A stretch of DNA of 64,000 nucleotides, taken from the NCBI GenBank assembly GCA_963727465.1, contig CAVSGL010000003.1, positions 1 through 64,000 on the forward strand, given 5' to 3'. Shown here in pieces: positions 32,815-41,031 of this stretch. A model generated the notes under the pieces. It ran no database searches. It was not told the DNA's origin and worked only from the letters and a program-made list of their open reading frames with translations. The stretch is from VRUE01 sp963727465 (GTDB taxonomy: Bacteria > Actinomycetota > Thermoleophilia > Solirubrobacterales > 70-9). Position numbers and translations under genes: made by a program. The stretch's first letter is position 1, and the number at the start of each line of letters is the position of its first letter.

Positions 32815-33378
32815 TCAGTCGGGGGCCAGGCCGTGGGCGGTGATTAGGAGCCAGGCGGTCCGGGCGAGGATGCGGAGGTCCAGGGCGGGGCTGCGGCGGT
32901 CGACGTACTCGACGTCGAGCTCGATCCGCTGCTCCCAGGGGATGCCGGCGCGGCCCTGCACCTGGGCCCAGCCGGTGAGGCCGGGGCGCACCTCGTGGCG
33001 GCGGTGCTGGAACGGCGTGTAGTCCTTCACCTGGGCCGGGATCGTCGGCCGCGGCCCGACGATCGCCATCTCGCCGCGCAGGACATTGACCAGGTTGGGG
33101 ATCTCGTCGAGCGAAGTGCGGCGCAGGAAGCGCCCGGCCGCGGTCACGCGGGGGTCGTCGCGGGCGACCACCGTGCCGACGCCGACCGGGTCGGAACCGA
33201 GCTCCATCGTGCGCAGCTTGAGCAGCTCGAACTCGCGCCCGTCGAGGCCGACCCGCCGCTGCCGGTAGAGCACCGGTCCGCGGCTGCCGAGCTTGATCGC
33301 GACCGCCGCGGCGAGGAGAACCGGCGAGAGGACGATCAGCGCGACGAGGGCGATGAGGACGTCGAGCGCGCGCGGCAT
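32815..33378 (-). CDS. Undecaprenyl-phosphate sugar-1-phosphate transferase (bacterial sugar transferase)
   Basis: 187 residues, the short PglC-like form. One membrane helix (LDVLIALVALIVLSPVLLAAAVAIK) precedes the catalytic domain: GPVLYRQRRVGLDGREFELLKLRTM, TAAGRFLRRTSLDEIPNLVNVLRGEMAIVGPRP and RPGLTGWAQVQGR. It starts glycan synthesis on the lipid carrier at the inner membrane face. It overlaps the upstream glycosyltransferase (TGATG at 33376-33380) and is the last gene of that minus-strand run. Confidence 0.9.
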   Translation of the reverse strand: MPRALDVLIALVALIVLSPVLLAAAVAIKLGSRGPVLYRQRRVGLDGREFELLKLRTMELGSDPVGVGTVVARDDPRVTAAGRFLRRTSLDEIPNLVNVLRGEMAIVGPRPTIPAQVKDYTPFQHRRHEVRPGLTGWAQVQGRAGIPWEQRIELDVEYVDRRSPALDLRILARTAWLLITAHGLAPD

Positions 33379-34553
33379 CAGCGGGTTCCTTCCGCCTTGT
33401 CCCAGGCGCCTACCGGCCGCCCGCCGCGCAGGCGGTCCCAGAGCCCGAGCGCGATCGAGGCGGTGGTCTGGACGTAGTAGCGGGCGGCCCGCAGCGGCGC
33501 CAGCGGCAGCAAGCGGCCGAGCAGGGCGGCGGCGAGCAGGGCGGCCTGCGCCGCGAGCGTGACCGTGTAGACCCAGCCCCGGCCGAGCAGGGCGACGTTC
33601 GCCGCCAGCGCGATCAGGTGGAGGAAGGGGCTGGCGTAGCGCAGCAGCCGGTGCGAGGCGATCTCGAACGCGTAGAGCGGCGGGTAGCCGCCGGGGCGCA
33701 GCATCCCTTCGCCGACGACGATGTCCCAGACGCCGATCATCATCCGCCGCTTGCGGGCCAGCTCGCCCTCCAGCGTCGGCACCATCTTCTCCTCGGCGCC
33801 GGCCCAGGGGACGTAGAGCGAGCGGCGGCCGCGCTTGGCCAGCCGGAATGGGAGCGAGAGGTCGTGGCTGCCGGCGGGCGGCAGGGGAACGTAGTCGGCG
33901 CGGCGCACGGCGTAGATCGCGCCGTTGCCGGCGGTGACCCCGGCGAGGCCCGACTCGAGCTCGCGCACCGCCATCTCGTAGCGCCAGTAGGCGCCCTCGA
34001 GGTTGTCGCCGCCGGGATCGAGGAAGCGGACCTGGCCGCAGGCGTAGCCGACGGCGGGATCGGCGAAGGGCTCGACCAGGTGGCGCAGGGCGTCCGGCGC
34101 CCAGACGCTGTTGGCGTCGGAGAAGGCGAGGATCTCACCCGAGGCGCGCTCGGCGGCGGCGTTCTGGGCGGCGACCTTGCCCCCGCGCGGCAGGTCGAGC
34201 ACGAGGTCGGCGCCGGCCGCGCGAGCGCGCTCGGCCGTGGCGTCGGCGGAGCCGTCGGAGGCGACGATCAGCTCCAGCCGCGCGCGCGGGTAGTCGAGCG
34301 CGAGCGCGTTCGCGACCTTGGCCGCGATCACCTCCTGCTCGTCGTATGCGGCGACGATCAGAGAAACAACCGGCAGGTGCTCTGCTCCCGCCCGGTCGGA
34401 AAGAGTCAGAGATGGATCCGACCGGGCTCCCGCGTCCGCCCTGCCGGGCATGTGCCGCAGCCGGGTCAGCACCAGAAGAACCAATGGGTAGCCGAGGTGG
34501 GTGTAGACGATCGACCCGGCAGCGAGCCAGAAGACGACGGCGACGGCGATCAC
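33378..34553 (-). CDS. Membrane glycosyltransferase family 2
   Basis: 391 residues. An N-terminal membrane helix is followed by the GT-A domain VVSLIVAAYDEQEVIAAKV, IVASDGSADATAERA, AFSDANSVW (DxD-like DAN) and NGAIYAVRRADYV. The acceptor-site region has LPFRLAKRGRRSLYVPWA, and membrane segments follow (LIALAANVALL, TVTLAAQAALLAAALL). It is the processive-type membrane GT2 seen in polysaccharide clusters. The start GTG 34551-34553 overlaps the stop of the GT4 gene (GTGA). Confidence 0.85.
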   Translation of the reverse strand: MIAVAVVFWLAAGSIVYTHLGYPLVLLVLTRLRHMPGRADAGARSDPSLTLSDRAGAEHLPVVSLIVAAYDEQEVIAAKVANALALDYPRARLELIVASDGSADATAERARAAGADLVLDLPRGGKVAAQNAAAERASGEILAFSDANSVWAPDALRHLVEPFADPAVGYACGQVRFLDPGGDNLEGAYWRYEMAVRELESGLAGVTAGNGAIYAVRRADYVPLPPAGSHDLSLPFRLAKRGRRSLYVPWAGAEEKMVPTLEGELARKRRMMIGVWDIVVGEGMLRPGGYPPLYAFEIASHRLLRYASPFLHLIALAANVALLGRGWVYTVTLAAQAALLAAALLGRLLPLAPLRAARYYVQTTASIALGLWDRLRGGRPVGAWDKAEGTR

Positions 34554-35677
34554 CGGTGCGCCTCCAGCAGCTCCGCATAGAGGTCGAGCGTCCGGCGGGC
34601 GGCCTCGTCCCAGGAGTAGGAGCCCTGCGCGGCGGACGCGGCCGCACGGCCGAGCTCGGCGCGGGCCGCCTCGTCGCCGACGAGCTCGGCGAGCTCGGCG
34701 GCCAGCGCCGCCGGGTCCTCGGGCGGGACGAGGCGCGCGGCGCCGCCCTCGGCGACCTCGGGGAAGCCGCCGACGGCGCTGAGCACGAGCGGCTTGCCGA
34801 AGGCGAGCGCGGCGTAGAGCACGCCGGAGTGCTCGGCGTCGCGGTAGGGCAGGACGACGACGTCGGCGCGGCGCATCAGCGCCGGGATCTCGGCGTCCTC
34901 GACGAAGCGGCTGAGGAAGCGGACGCGGCCGGGCGCCTCGGCGGCGAGCCGGCGCAGCGGCTCGAGCTCCATGCGCGGGTTGCCGGCGATCCAGAGCTCC
35001 GCGCCGTCGAGGCGGCGGAAGGCTTCGAGCAGGGTGTCGACTCCCTTGTAGGGGCGCAGCAGGCCGAAGAAGAGGATCACCGGCCCCTCGGCATCGGCGA
35101 GCTCGGGCGGCAGCGGGCGCTCGTCGGGGAGCCGGGTCAGGTAGTCGAAGGCGCCGTGGTGGATGACGCGCACGCGCTCGGCCGGGATGCCGACCGTCTC
35201 GCGCAACCGCCGCGCACCGTGCTCGGAGTGGGCGACGACCGCGTCCATCGCGCCGAACGCGCGGCGCGCGGCGGCGAGCTGGCGGCGACCGGGGCGCGGC
35301 GGCAGCACGTAGTGCGCGGTCATCACCCGCGGGCGCTGCGGCGGCAGCAGCGCCGCGTCCAGGGCCGGCAGGGTGAGCCACTGGTAATGGACGACGTCGG
35401 CGTCAAGCTCGCGGCGCAGGCGCAGCATGTCCGGCAGGTGCTCGGCGAGCTTGAAGGCGCGGCGCGCCGGGGCGTCGAGGCCGCGGGCGGAGCTGCGGCG
35501 GTAGAAGCACTCGCGCACCGCGTAGCCCTCGGGCGCGGGCACCGGTCCGTAGAGAAAGCGGCTGGTGAGCAGCTCGACCTCGGCGCCGCCCCGGGCGAGC
35601 GCCGCCGCGAGGGCGCGGTCGTAGGGCGGCGTGAAGGCCGAGGGGTCGACGAGCTGCACACGCATTCCGTCCTGCAT
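34550..35677 (-). CDS. Glycosyltransferase family 4
   Basis: 375 residues, GT-B fold. The N-terminal acceptor domain has PPYDRALAAALARGGAEVELL and the C-terminal donor domain has VILFFGLLRPYKGVDTLLEAFRR, LWIAGNP and the conserved EDAEIPALMRRADVVVLPYRDAEHSGVLYAALAFGKPLVLS (split here for length). The sugar donor is unknown. It is divergent from the GT2 gene at 35692 with only a 14-nt gap. Confidence 0.88.
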   Translation of the reverse strand: MQDGMRVQLVDPSAFTPPYDRALAAALARGGAEVELLTSRFLYGPVPAPEGYAVRECFYRRSSARGLDAPARRAFKLAEHLPDMLRLRRELDADVVHYQWLTLPALDAALLPPQRPRVMTAHYVLPPRPGRRQLAAARRAFGAMDAVVAHSEHGARRLRETVGIPAERVRVIHHGAFDYLTRLPDERPLPPELADAEGPVILFFGLLRPYKGVDTLLEAFRRLDGAELWIAGNPRMELEPLRRLAAEAPGRVRFLSRFVEDAEIPALMRRADVVVLPYRDAEHSGVLYAALAFGKPLVLSAVGGFPEVAEGGAARLVPPEDPAALAAELAELVGDEAARAELGRAAASAAQGSYSWDEAARRTLDLYAELLEAHR

Positions 35678-35691
35678 AGCGGGCGATTATC

Positions 35692-36615
35692 GTGGCCTGC
35701 GTGGCGCCCGCGCTCTCCTATTGCATCGTGAACACGAACGGCCGCGAGGACCTGCTCGCCTGCCTCGACGCGATCGAGCGCACGCACCCGGCCGGGGTCG
35801 AGCGTGAGGTCCTCGTCCTCGACAACGCCTCCGACGACGGCTCGGCCGCGGCGGTGCGGGAACGGGGCGGCGAAATCCGTCTGATCGCGCTCGAGCGGCG
35901 CGAGGGCAAGGCGGCCAACGACTCGCGCCTGCTGCGCGAGGCCCGGGGGCGCTACTGCCTGCTGCTCAACGAGGACTCCGAGCTGGAGCCCGGCGCGACG
36001 GAGGCGCTGATCGCGGCGCTCGACGCCGAGCCGCGGGCGGGCGCCGCCGGCGCGCAGCTGCTCGACTCCGCCGGCGCGCCCGTCCCCTGCGCCTGGCGCT
36101 TCCCCGGCGTCGGCACGGCGCTCGCCGGCGCGCTCTTCCTGCACCGGCTGCTCACCGTGCAGAGCAAGGGGGGCGAGACGCGTGCGGTCGACTGGGCGCA
36201 GTCGAGCGCGCTGATGGTGCGGCGCGACGCTGCTCAGCAGGTCGGTTACCTCGACCCGGCCTTCTTCGTCTACTACGACGAGTGCGACTTCTGCAAGCGC
36301 CTCGCCGCCGCCGGCTGGCGCACGCTCTTCGTCCCGTCCGCCCGCGCGATCCACCACGACCAGCTCTCGACCGACCTCGCCGCCGGCCTCCCCCGGATCG
36401 TCGAATTCCACCGCAACCGCGACCTCTACATGCGCAAGCACGGTGGGAGGGCAGCGGCATTTTCAGTGCGCGTATTGACCGCCTGGGCGTATGCCCTGCG
36501 GGCTGTCGGCGCGGTTGTCACACCGGGACGTTCGCCGCGGATCATGTGGGCGCACGCGCGGCAGGCGCTGTCACCCCGCGGGGGCGAGAGCCTCCGCGAC
36601 CGCGCCCGTCTATAG
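35692..36615 (+). CDS. Glycosyltransferase family 2 (rhamnosyltransferase-like)
   Basis: 307 residues. LSYCIVNTNGREDLLACLDAI, LVLDNASDDGSAAAV, CLLLNEDSELEPGA (NED for the DxD site), WAQSSALMVRRDA and FFVYYDECDFCKRLAAAGW follow the WcaE/rhamnosyltransferase-type GT2 order. In place of the usual NxGxAGGxN the sequence is REGKAANDSRLL. It is the only plus-strand gene in this part of the cluster; its last 6 nt overlap the end of the convergent flippase gene. Confidence 0.85.
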   Translation: MACVAPALSYCIVNTNGREDLLACLDAIERTHPAGVEREVLVLDNASDDGSAAAVRERGGEIRLIALERREGKAANDSRLLREARGRYCLLLNEDSELEPGATEALIAALDAEPRAGAAGAQLLDSAGAPVPCAWRFPGVGTALAGALFLHRLLTVQSKGGETRAVDWAQSSALMVRRDAAQQVGYLDPAFFVYYDECDFCKRLAAAGWRTLFVPSARAIHHDQLSTDLAAGLPRIVEFHRNRDLYMRKHGGRAAAFSVRVLTAWAYALRAVGAVVTPGRSPRIMWAHARQALSPRGGESLRDRARL

Positions 36616-38169
36616 GCGCGAATCCTCGTCGATGCGCTCAGCCTCGTAGACCTCGGGGATCTGGCCGTCAACCGCGGCGGGGCGTTCCTGGGCTGCGCGA
36701 AAGCTCGCCAGCAGCTCGCCCGGGTGGCGCAGGTGCGCCAGCCAGCCGCGCTCTTCGGCGGTGAAGAAGCCGCTGGCGAAGAGGAGAGCTGGGTACAGGA
36801 GCCAAAAGAGGACGCGGAGGACGAGGCCGGGGGCGCCGCTGGTGGGGAGCAGGAGTTCGCCGAGCAGGACGAGGGAGGCGGATACGATGAGGACGCGGGC
36901 GAGGCGGGCCCATTCGTAGGGCACCGGGAAGAGGCGCTGCGTGAACACGTACATCAGGCCGACGACGACGAGGTAGGAGGCAACCAGGGCGAGGCCGGCG
37001 CCGACGAGGCCGAGCGGCGGCACGAGGGCGACGTTGAGCGCGACGTTGGCGACGAGGGCGGCGATCGTGGCCGGGAAGTTGAACTCGGTGCGCCCGGTGC
37101 GGCCGAGGATCACGACGAGCACCATGTAGAGGGCATAGAGGGTGACGCCGGTGGCGATCAGGCCGATCGCTTCGTAGGAGTCGAAGAATTCCGGCGCCGC
37201 GAGGATGCGGACGATCCAGCGCGAGAACAGCCACATGCCGGTGACGACGAAGGCGCAGCCGGCGACGAACCAGGTGACGATCGCGGCGTAGGCGCGGCGC
37301 GCCTCGCCGTCGTCGCGGATCGAGTAGGCGAGCGGCGGCCAGGCAAGCTGGAAGCCGCGGACGAGCACGTTGACCGCCTGGGCGAACTTGACCGCGAGCG
37401 AGTAGAGCCCCGCCTCGGCGAGGCCCAGCGAGCGGACGATCACGATCCGGTCGACGAAGTTGAGCAGGTAGAGCGAGAGCTCGGCCGGCATCGTCGGCAG
37501 GCCGAAGCGGGTCATCCGCCGCAGCAGCGGCGGATCGATGCGCAGCGAGAGGCGCCGCCACTGGAGGGCGATCAGCACCAGGGCGACGGCGGCGCCGCTG
37601 ACGTAGCTGCCGAGCAGCAGCCCGCGGGCGCCCTCGCCGCGAGCGACGACGAGCACTACCGTGAGGCCGATCGCCGCGATCACGTTGAGCAGCGTGGTGA
37701 CGAAGTAGGCACGGGCGCGCTCCTCGAGCCGGAACAGGGTCAGCAGGTACTCGACCATCGTCAGCACCCAGAGCCCGCCGATCGCGATCCGGCCGAGCTC
37801 GGCGGGCGAGGCCACCTCGGCGGCTTCGCCGGTGAGCAGCGCTTCGGCGATCGGCCCGGCGAACGGAAGCGCGATCAGCGCCGCGACGGTCGAGAGCCAG
37901 AAGAGCGCCGCGAAGGAGCCGGCGACGACGCGGGCCGGATCCTCGTCGTCCTTGTAGTAGTAGCGCAGCACCGCCTCGATCAGGCCGAAGCGGATCACGA
38001 TGCTGGCCGAGACGACGGCGGCGAAGATCACCTCGGCGGCGCCGTAGTCGGCCTTGGTCAGGTAGCGCGTGTAGAGCGGCAGCAGCGCGACCGCGATCAG
38101 CTTCGAGAGGATGCTCGCCGCCGTGTAGGCGGCGCCGGTCGTCGCGAGGCGGCGAAGGTAGCCCGACAC
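36610..38169 (-). CDS. Oligosaccharide flippase (Wzx-type, MOP superfamily)
   Basis: 519 residues with about 12-14 hydrophobic helices. YTAASILSKLIAVALLPLYTRYLTKADYG is the characteristic Wzx N-terminus, followed by LFWLSTVAALIALPFAG and FGLPTMPAELSLYLLNFVDR. It should move undecaprenyl-linked oligosaccharides outward. The start is GTG 38167-38169, 9 nt after the stop of the upstream O-antigen-ligase gene. Confidence 0.88.
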   Translation of the reverse strand: MSGYLRRLATTGAAYTAASILSKLIAVALLPLYTRYLTKADYGAAEVIFAAVVSASIVIRFGLIEAVLRYYYKDDEDPARVVAGSFAALFWLSTVAALIALPFAGPIAEALLTGEAAEVASPAELGRIAIGGLWVLTMVEYLLTLFRLEERARAYFVTTLLNVIAAIGLTVVLVVARGEGARGLLLGSYVSGAAVALVLIALQWRRLSLRIDPPLLRRMTRFGLPTMPAELSLYLLNFVDRIVIVRSLGLAEAGLYSLAVKFAQAVNVLVRGFQLAWPPLAYSIRDDGEARRAYAAIVTWFVAGCAFVVTGMWLFSRWIVRILAAPEFFDSYEAIGLIATGVTLYALYMVLVVILGRTGRTEFNFPATIAALVANVALNVALVPPLGLVGAGLALVASYLVVVGLMYVFTQRLFPVPYEWARLARVLIVSASLVLLGELLLPTSGAPGLVLRVLFWLLYPALLFASGFFTAEERGWLAHLRHPGELLASFRAAQERPAAVDGQIPEVYEAERIDEDSRL

Positions 38170-38178
38170 GCGTTGACC

Positions 38179-39759
38179 CTAGCCGGGCGTTCGCTCTTTG
38201 TCGGCCACAGACCTACCAGGAGCGAACGCGGTCGAGGCGCCGGCGAGCGATGCGGCGGCGGCCAGCAGGACCCAGGTGATCGGGTCCTCGTAGAACCCGG
38301 CATACGCCATCGTGTGGACCAGGAGGGCGACGAACGCTGCGAGGATCGCGGCGCGGGCGATGAGGTGTCGGCGCGCGCGAGACGCCATCAAGCCCGACGA
38401 CATGGTCCACAGGGCGGTCACGAGGAGAGCGGCGTAGGCGGCCAGGCCGATGATGCCCTGCTCCGCGGCCACAGTGATCGGCTCGGTGTGGGAGACCGAG
38501 ACGGGGGTCTTCTTGGTGGCGATGTGGTCGCGGTAGGCCTTGGGGAAACTGCCGGCGCCGTAGCCCCAGAGCGGGCGCTGGCCGAACATGGTGACGCCGC
38601 CGGAGACGAGGTTGCTGCGGCCACCGGTGTCGACGTTGAGCCGATCGGGACTGAGCTTCGAGACACCGCCGGCGAAAAGGACGATCACGACCGCCAGCAC
38701 CGCGCCGGCGCCGGCGGCGGCCAACGTCCAACGCCAACTCCAGCGCAGCGCCGCCAGCACTGCGAGCCCGGCGAGCAGGGCAGCGAAGCTCGACTGCGAG
38801 AAGGTCAGCACCAGGCCGAACCAGAGCACCGCGATCAGCGTCGTCAACAGCGCCAGCGTCCTGTGCTCCTTCGCCCACAACAGCGCTGACATCGCGACGA
38901 CGATCACCAGCGCCAGGTACCGCCCGTAGATGTTCGGGTCCCAGAAGATCGAGTTGACCCGGAAATAGGTGTGGAATTCGTTCGACCTGATCACCTGGTC
39001 GTTCCAGAACAGCTCGCGGCTGACGTACTCCACGCTGCCGACAACTACGAATGCCACGGCCTCCACAGCTATGACCCAGAGGACGAGACTCAGAAGCTTC
39101 TTGTCCCAGCGCACGTCCCCCAGCAACGCATAGACAAGGGAAAACGGGACGAAGAAAAAGCAGACGTTCTGGAGGGATTTCGAGAAGTCCGGCGAGTAGA
39201 GCGTCTGCAACGCGTACAGCACAACCACTGCGGCCAGGACCCAGGGCAGGTGGCGCGCGGGTCCTGTCGGGGCAGGGGACCCACCGGCCCCTCCGGTCGC
39301 TGAAGCGTCCTCAGGGCCGGTCCCCCCTGCCCCGCCACCCGCGCGAGCTGCCTTGGGTACCCAGCTGCGGTAGACGGAAGCGAGAACGCCGCCGGCTATC
39401 ACCAGGTACAGCGGCACCAGGAGGTTGGCCGTGTCGCCGCCGGCGTGGAGCGGGACACGGAAGGGCAGCGCCGCCACTATCGCGAGCGGCAGGAGGATGG
39501 GCCAGCGGCGGAAGACGAACGCCAGCACGACGGCCGCTGCCAGGGCAACAAGGCCGAGCGCGATCAGGTGGCTGGCCGGGTGGCGGAGGTCGGCGATCTG
39601 GGTCGAGTTCCACTGGTCGCCGAGGATCAGGGCCGGGAAGAGGGCGAGGGCGAGGAGCATGACCGCGGCGCGGCGGCGGCCGGGGGGCAGCAGGATCGCC
39701 GCTGCTGCCGCGGCGGACGCGATCAGGACTCCGAGCGCCGAGAGGATCAACGCTTGCAC
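38179..39759 (-). CDS. O-antigen ligase-like membrane protein (Wzy/WaaL family)
   Basis: 526 residues, about a dozen membrane helices. The large periplasmic loop contains MFGQRPLWGYGAGSFPKAYR and HTEPITVAAEQGIIGLAAY, the WaaL/Wzy_C signature. It would polymerise or ligate the glycan. A Gly/Ala/Pro-rich insertion (GGGAGGTGPEDASATGGAGG and following) lies between the fourth and fifth helices, encoded by an imperfect DNA inverted repeat near 39264-39345. The GTG start 39757-39759 overlaps the next gene upstream by 13 nt. Confidence 0.85.
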   Translation of the reverse strand: MQALILSALGVLIASAAAAAAILLPPGRRRAAVMLLALALFPALILGDQWNSTQIADLRHPASHLIALGLVALAAAVVLAFVFRRWPILLPLAIVAALPFRVPLHAGGDTANLLVPLYLVIAGGVLASVYRSWVPKAARAGGGAGGTGPEDASATGGAGGSPAPTGPARHLPWVLAAVVVLYALQTLYSPDFSKSLQNVCFFFVPFSLVYALLGDVRWDKKLLSLVLWVIAVEAVAFVVVGSVEYVSRELFWNDQVIRSNEFHTYFRVNSIFWDPNIYGRYLALVIVVAMSALLWAKEHRTLALLTTLIAVLWFGLVLTFSQSSFAALLAGLAVLAALRWSWRWTLAAAGAGAVLAVVIVLFAGGVSKLSPDRLNVDTGGRSNLVSGGVTMFGQRPLWGYGAGSFPKAYRDHIATKKTPVSVSHTEPITVAAEQGIIGLAAYAALLVTALWTMSSGLMASRARRHLIARAAILAAFVALLVHTMAYAGFYEDPITWVLLAAAASLAGASTAFAPGRSVADKERTPG

Positions 39760-40232
39760 CCGGCCCGTGGATCGCGCGGCGCCCGGTGCAGGCGCATGAC
39801 GCCGCCCGGCACGAGCGTCCGGCCCTCGCCGTGCAGTTTCACCCGCAGCTTGTAGCGGCCGGGCGGGGCGATGCCGTCGCTGCGGGTGCGCCCGTCCCAG
39901 TAGAAGGTGTGGAAGCGGTAGCGCTTCAGGTAGGCGTCGCGGGCGAGCGTGACGACCAGGCCGCCGCCCGGCTTCACCACCTGCACGTCGCCGCGGTCGG
40001 AGATCGTCGTGCGGAAGCGGATGCGGATGCGGTCGTAGCGGCAGTCGCGGTTCGGCGTGAAGGCCCGGGGCGGCGGCGCCTCCGGGTGCAGGCGCGGGAC
40101 CGCGCGGAAGCTGACCCGGTCGAGCACCAGCGGGTCGCGCTTGAGGCGCTGCGACCAGGCGAAGGCGGCGATCGTGGCGAGGACGAGCAGGGCGAAGACG
40201 ATCGCCGCGGAGCTAGCCCGCCGAGGACGCAT
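39747..40232 (-). CDS. Membrane-anchored protein with FlgD/Ig-like domain
   Basis: 161 residues. A basic start (MRPRRASSAA) and one membrane helix (IVFALLVLATIAAFAW) anchor a beta domain. It ends in HTFYWDGRTRSDGIAPPGRYKLRV, the motif of FlgD-type Ig folds (WDG..DG...PxGxY). Cys residues (DCRYDR, AGCKR) may pair outside the cell. It overlaps the flanking genes by 13 and 20 nt, so it belongs to the glycan operon. Its role there is unknown; a scaffold for assembly is a guess. Confidence 0.65.
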   Translation of the reverse strand: MRPRRASSAAIVFALLVLATIAAFAWSQRLKRDPLVLDRVSFRAVPRLHPEAPPPRAFTPNRDCRYDRIRIRFRTTISDRGDVQVVKPGGGLVVTLARDAYLKRYRFHTFYWDGRTRSDGIAPPGRYKLRVKLHGEGRTLVPGGVMRLHRAPRDPRAGCKR

Positions 40233-41016
40233 TGTCCTCGCCGATCACCACCGCGACCGGGGCGCCGGCGGAGAGCGAGGAGATCTCACCGGTCATCGGT
40301 CGCACGCGCGAGATTTCCAGCGTGTCGGCGACACGGTGGGCCGCCCGCCCTTCGCCCGCTTTGAACATCACGACGCTGTCGGCGAAGCTCGAGCGGCTGT
40401 TGCCGACCGCGCCGAGCTGGAAGCCGCGGCGCTCGACCTTGTCGCCGTAGGTCCCGGCGAGGCCATCGACCGCGGTGCCGTTGAGCACCGTCACCTCGAT
40501 TTCGCTCGGCTTCAGCGCCTTGGCCGAGCGCTTGGCCGACTTGCCGCCGTTGCCGCCGCCTTCGCCACCGCCCTGCGTGACCGCGTAGGCGACGCCGCCG
40601 GCGATCAGGACGAGGACGACGAAGGCCCCGACCAGGTAGCGCGGGTCGCCGAGGCGCGAGCGCAGGCCGCCGTCGCCGACGTCGCCCTCGCCGCCGCCGA
40701 AGCGCTCGCGCAGCCGCTCCGTGCGGGTCAGTTCGGGCAGGCCCGCCTCGCGCCGCTCGCGCCGCTTCTCGCGCAGGTCGGCGGCGTGGCGCTCGACCTC
40801 GCGCGCCTCTTCCAGCTTGCGCATCTCCGCCGCCCGCTCGGCGGCCGCGGCGGAGGTCGACTCCTTGCGCTCGGTATCGCGCTCCGGCGCCGAGCCCGCC
40901 CACTCGCGCAGGCGCCGGATGTCCCGCCCCTGCGCGAACGACAAGAGGGCGAGCACTGCCAGGCCCAGGAACGCGACCAGGCCGGCGTAGGCCCCGATTT
41001 CTTTGATCAGCTCCAA
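40213..41016 (-). CDS. LytR C-terminal-domain (LytR_C) membrane protein
   Basis: 267 residues. Helix 1 (YAGLVAFLGLAVLALLSFA), a highly charged coiled coil (AERAAEMRKLEEAREVERHAADLREKRRERR in two parts), helix 2 (YLVGAFVVLVLIAGGVAYAV), then an outer LytR_C domain with IEVTVLNGTAVDGLAG and SVVMFKAGEGRAAHRVA. LytR_C domains usually follow LCP enzymes that attach glycans to peptidoglycan; here the domain is without LCP. It may bind the polymer or recruit an LCP enzyme. The TTG start (41014-41016) is the only one that keeps the first helix. Confidence 0.75.
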   Translation of the reverse strand: MELIKEIGAYAGLVAFLGLAVLALLSFAQGRDIRRLREWAGSAPERDTERKESTSAAAAERAAEMRKLEEAREVERHAADLREKRRERREAGLPELTRTERLRERFGGGEGDVGDGGLRSRLGDPRYLVGAFVVLVLIAGGVAYAVTQGGGEGGGNGGKSAKRSAKALKPSEIEVTVLNGTAVDGLAGTYGDKVERRGFQLGAVGNSRSSFADSVVMFKAGEGRAAHRVADTLEISRVRPMTGEISSLSAGAPVAVVIGEDNASSAG

Positions 41017-41031
41017 GTTGGCTGCGAGAGG

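Noticed and set aside
36724..38889. Very long plus-strand open frame (721 codons) opposite the flippase and ligase genes
   Set aside because: It is a GC-bias shadow. The composition is Glu/Asp/Arg/Gly repeats without any domain, and the minus strand carries clear membrane proteins.
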